Part shown: positions 63,949 to 64,000 of the stretch, in pieces | How positions within the stretch are numbered: the first letter of the stretch is position 1 | Layout: each line of letters starts with the position of its first letter | From: CAIMWS01 sp964409245 | GTDB lineage: Bacteria > Verrucomicrobiota > Verrucomicrobiia > Limisphaerales > UBA1319 | NCBI GenBank assembly: GCA_964409245.1 | Contig: CAYPCQ010000029.1 | Coordinates: forward strand, 15,526 to 79,525 | DNA: 64,000 nt | Reading direction: 5' to 3' | Program-made: the position numbers and the translations under genes | The notes under the pieces: model-generated | Databases searched by the model: none | What the model was told of the DNA's origin: nothing | What the model saw: only the letters and a program-made list of their open reading frames with translations

Positions 63949-64000
63949 ATGTTACCCGGCGAGCCAGTCAACCATGACCAGTTGTTCAAGGAACTGTTGC
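63949..64000 (+). CDS. Start of a possible Rpn-like transposase/nuclease-family gene, truncated by the window
   Basis: An ATG at 63949 opens a frame that runs to the last base and reads MLPGEPVNHDQLFKELL. The NHDQLFKELL opening resembles the N-terminus of Rpn/PD-(D/E)XK-type proteins (also found with DUF4351), which are widespread in cyanobacteria and verrucomicrobia. Only 17 residues are visible, so the family is a guess from the first motif. Confidence 0.45.
   Translation, partial: MLPGEPVNHDQLFKELL

Overview
The window is high-GC bacterial chromosome with no rRNA, tRNA, CRISPR array, phage or intact insertion sequence that I could recognise. Gene content points to the Verrucomicrobiota, probably a Pedosphaera/Limisphaerales-like soil or freshwater lineage. 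The signs are Tat-exported Gfo/Idh/MocA dehydrogenases and TIM-barrel isomerases, a HEAT-repeat/DUF1080 fusion, a sulfatase, a heparinase-like lyase, a GH127-type glycosidase, URO-D-like proteins, very large hybrid histidine kinases and few Shine-Dalgarno sequences. This placement is inference from family content only.

Region 1 (0-1.8 kb) holds a 5'-truncated J-domain-like protein overlapping a HIRAN-domain protein, then a ParD-type antitoxin with a decayed ParE toxin. Region 2 (1.8-12.3 kb) is a polysaccharide and sugar block: a TIM-barrel glycosidase-like protein, a GH18 chitinase-like protein, a HEAT-DUF1080 protein, a Tat-exported Gfo/Idh/MocA oxidoreductase, two membrane proteins of unknown function and a Tat-exported xylose-isomerase-like TIM barrel. 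The DUF1080, oxidoreductase and isomerase set resembles the 3-keto-sugar route. Region 3 (12.5-16.6 kb) is a three-gene sensory operon (PhnD-like lipoprotein, histidine kinase, response regulator) with a long inverted repeat near its start and tandem terminators at its end.

Region 4 (16.7-33.4 kb) is a mixed accessory block. It holds a secreted protein with the swivel-His and ATP-grasp order of glucan water dikinases, a NupG-type transporter, a GH127-SGNH fusion, a GPP34 (GOLPH3) domain fused to a YdeP-type molybdopterin oxidoreductase, a beta-helix protein, a URO-D-like protein, a transglutaminase-like protein, and a PIG-L deacetylase/NagB-like pair. Region 5 (33.4-39.4 kb) has a repeat-filled spacer, a YncE-phosphoesterase fusion, an MFS transporter and a sulfatase.

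Region 6 (39.5-61.6 kb) is a signalling island: a MASE1 hybrid kinase with an HPt domain, a REC-HPt-REC regulator (followed by trmB), a reverse-strand operon of four kinases joined by ATGA overlaps (about 2185, 1637, 393 and 383 aa), and a divergent REC-PAS-kinase-REC protein. None of these proteins has a visible DNA-binding, cyclic-nucleotide or other output domain. The window ends with a heparinase II/III-like lyase and the first codons of an Rpn-like gene.

Intergenic DNA carries at least four kinds of small repeats: a roughly 110-bp element with imperfect terminal inverted repeats (two copies), a 69-bp element placed after stop codons (two copies), arrays of tiny perfect hairpins (three places), and an element with 12-bp perfect inverted repeats flanked by direct repeats. 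The GPP34-YdeP fusion, the secreted dikinase-like protein and the paralogous giant kinases are the observations most worth following up.
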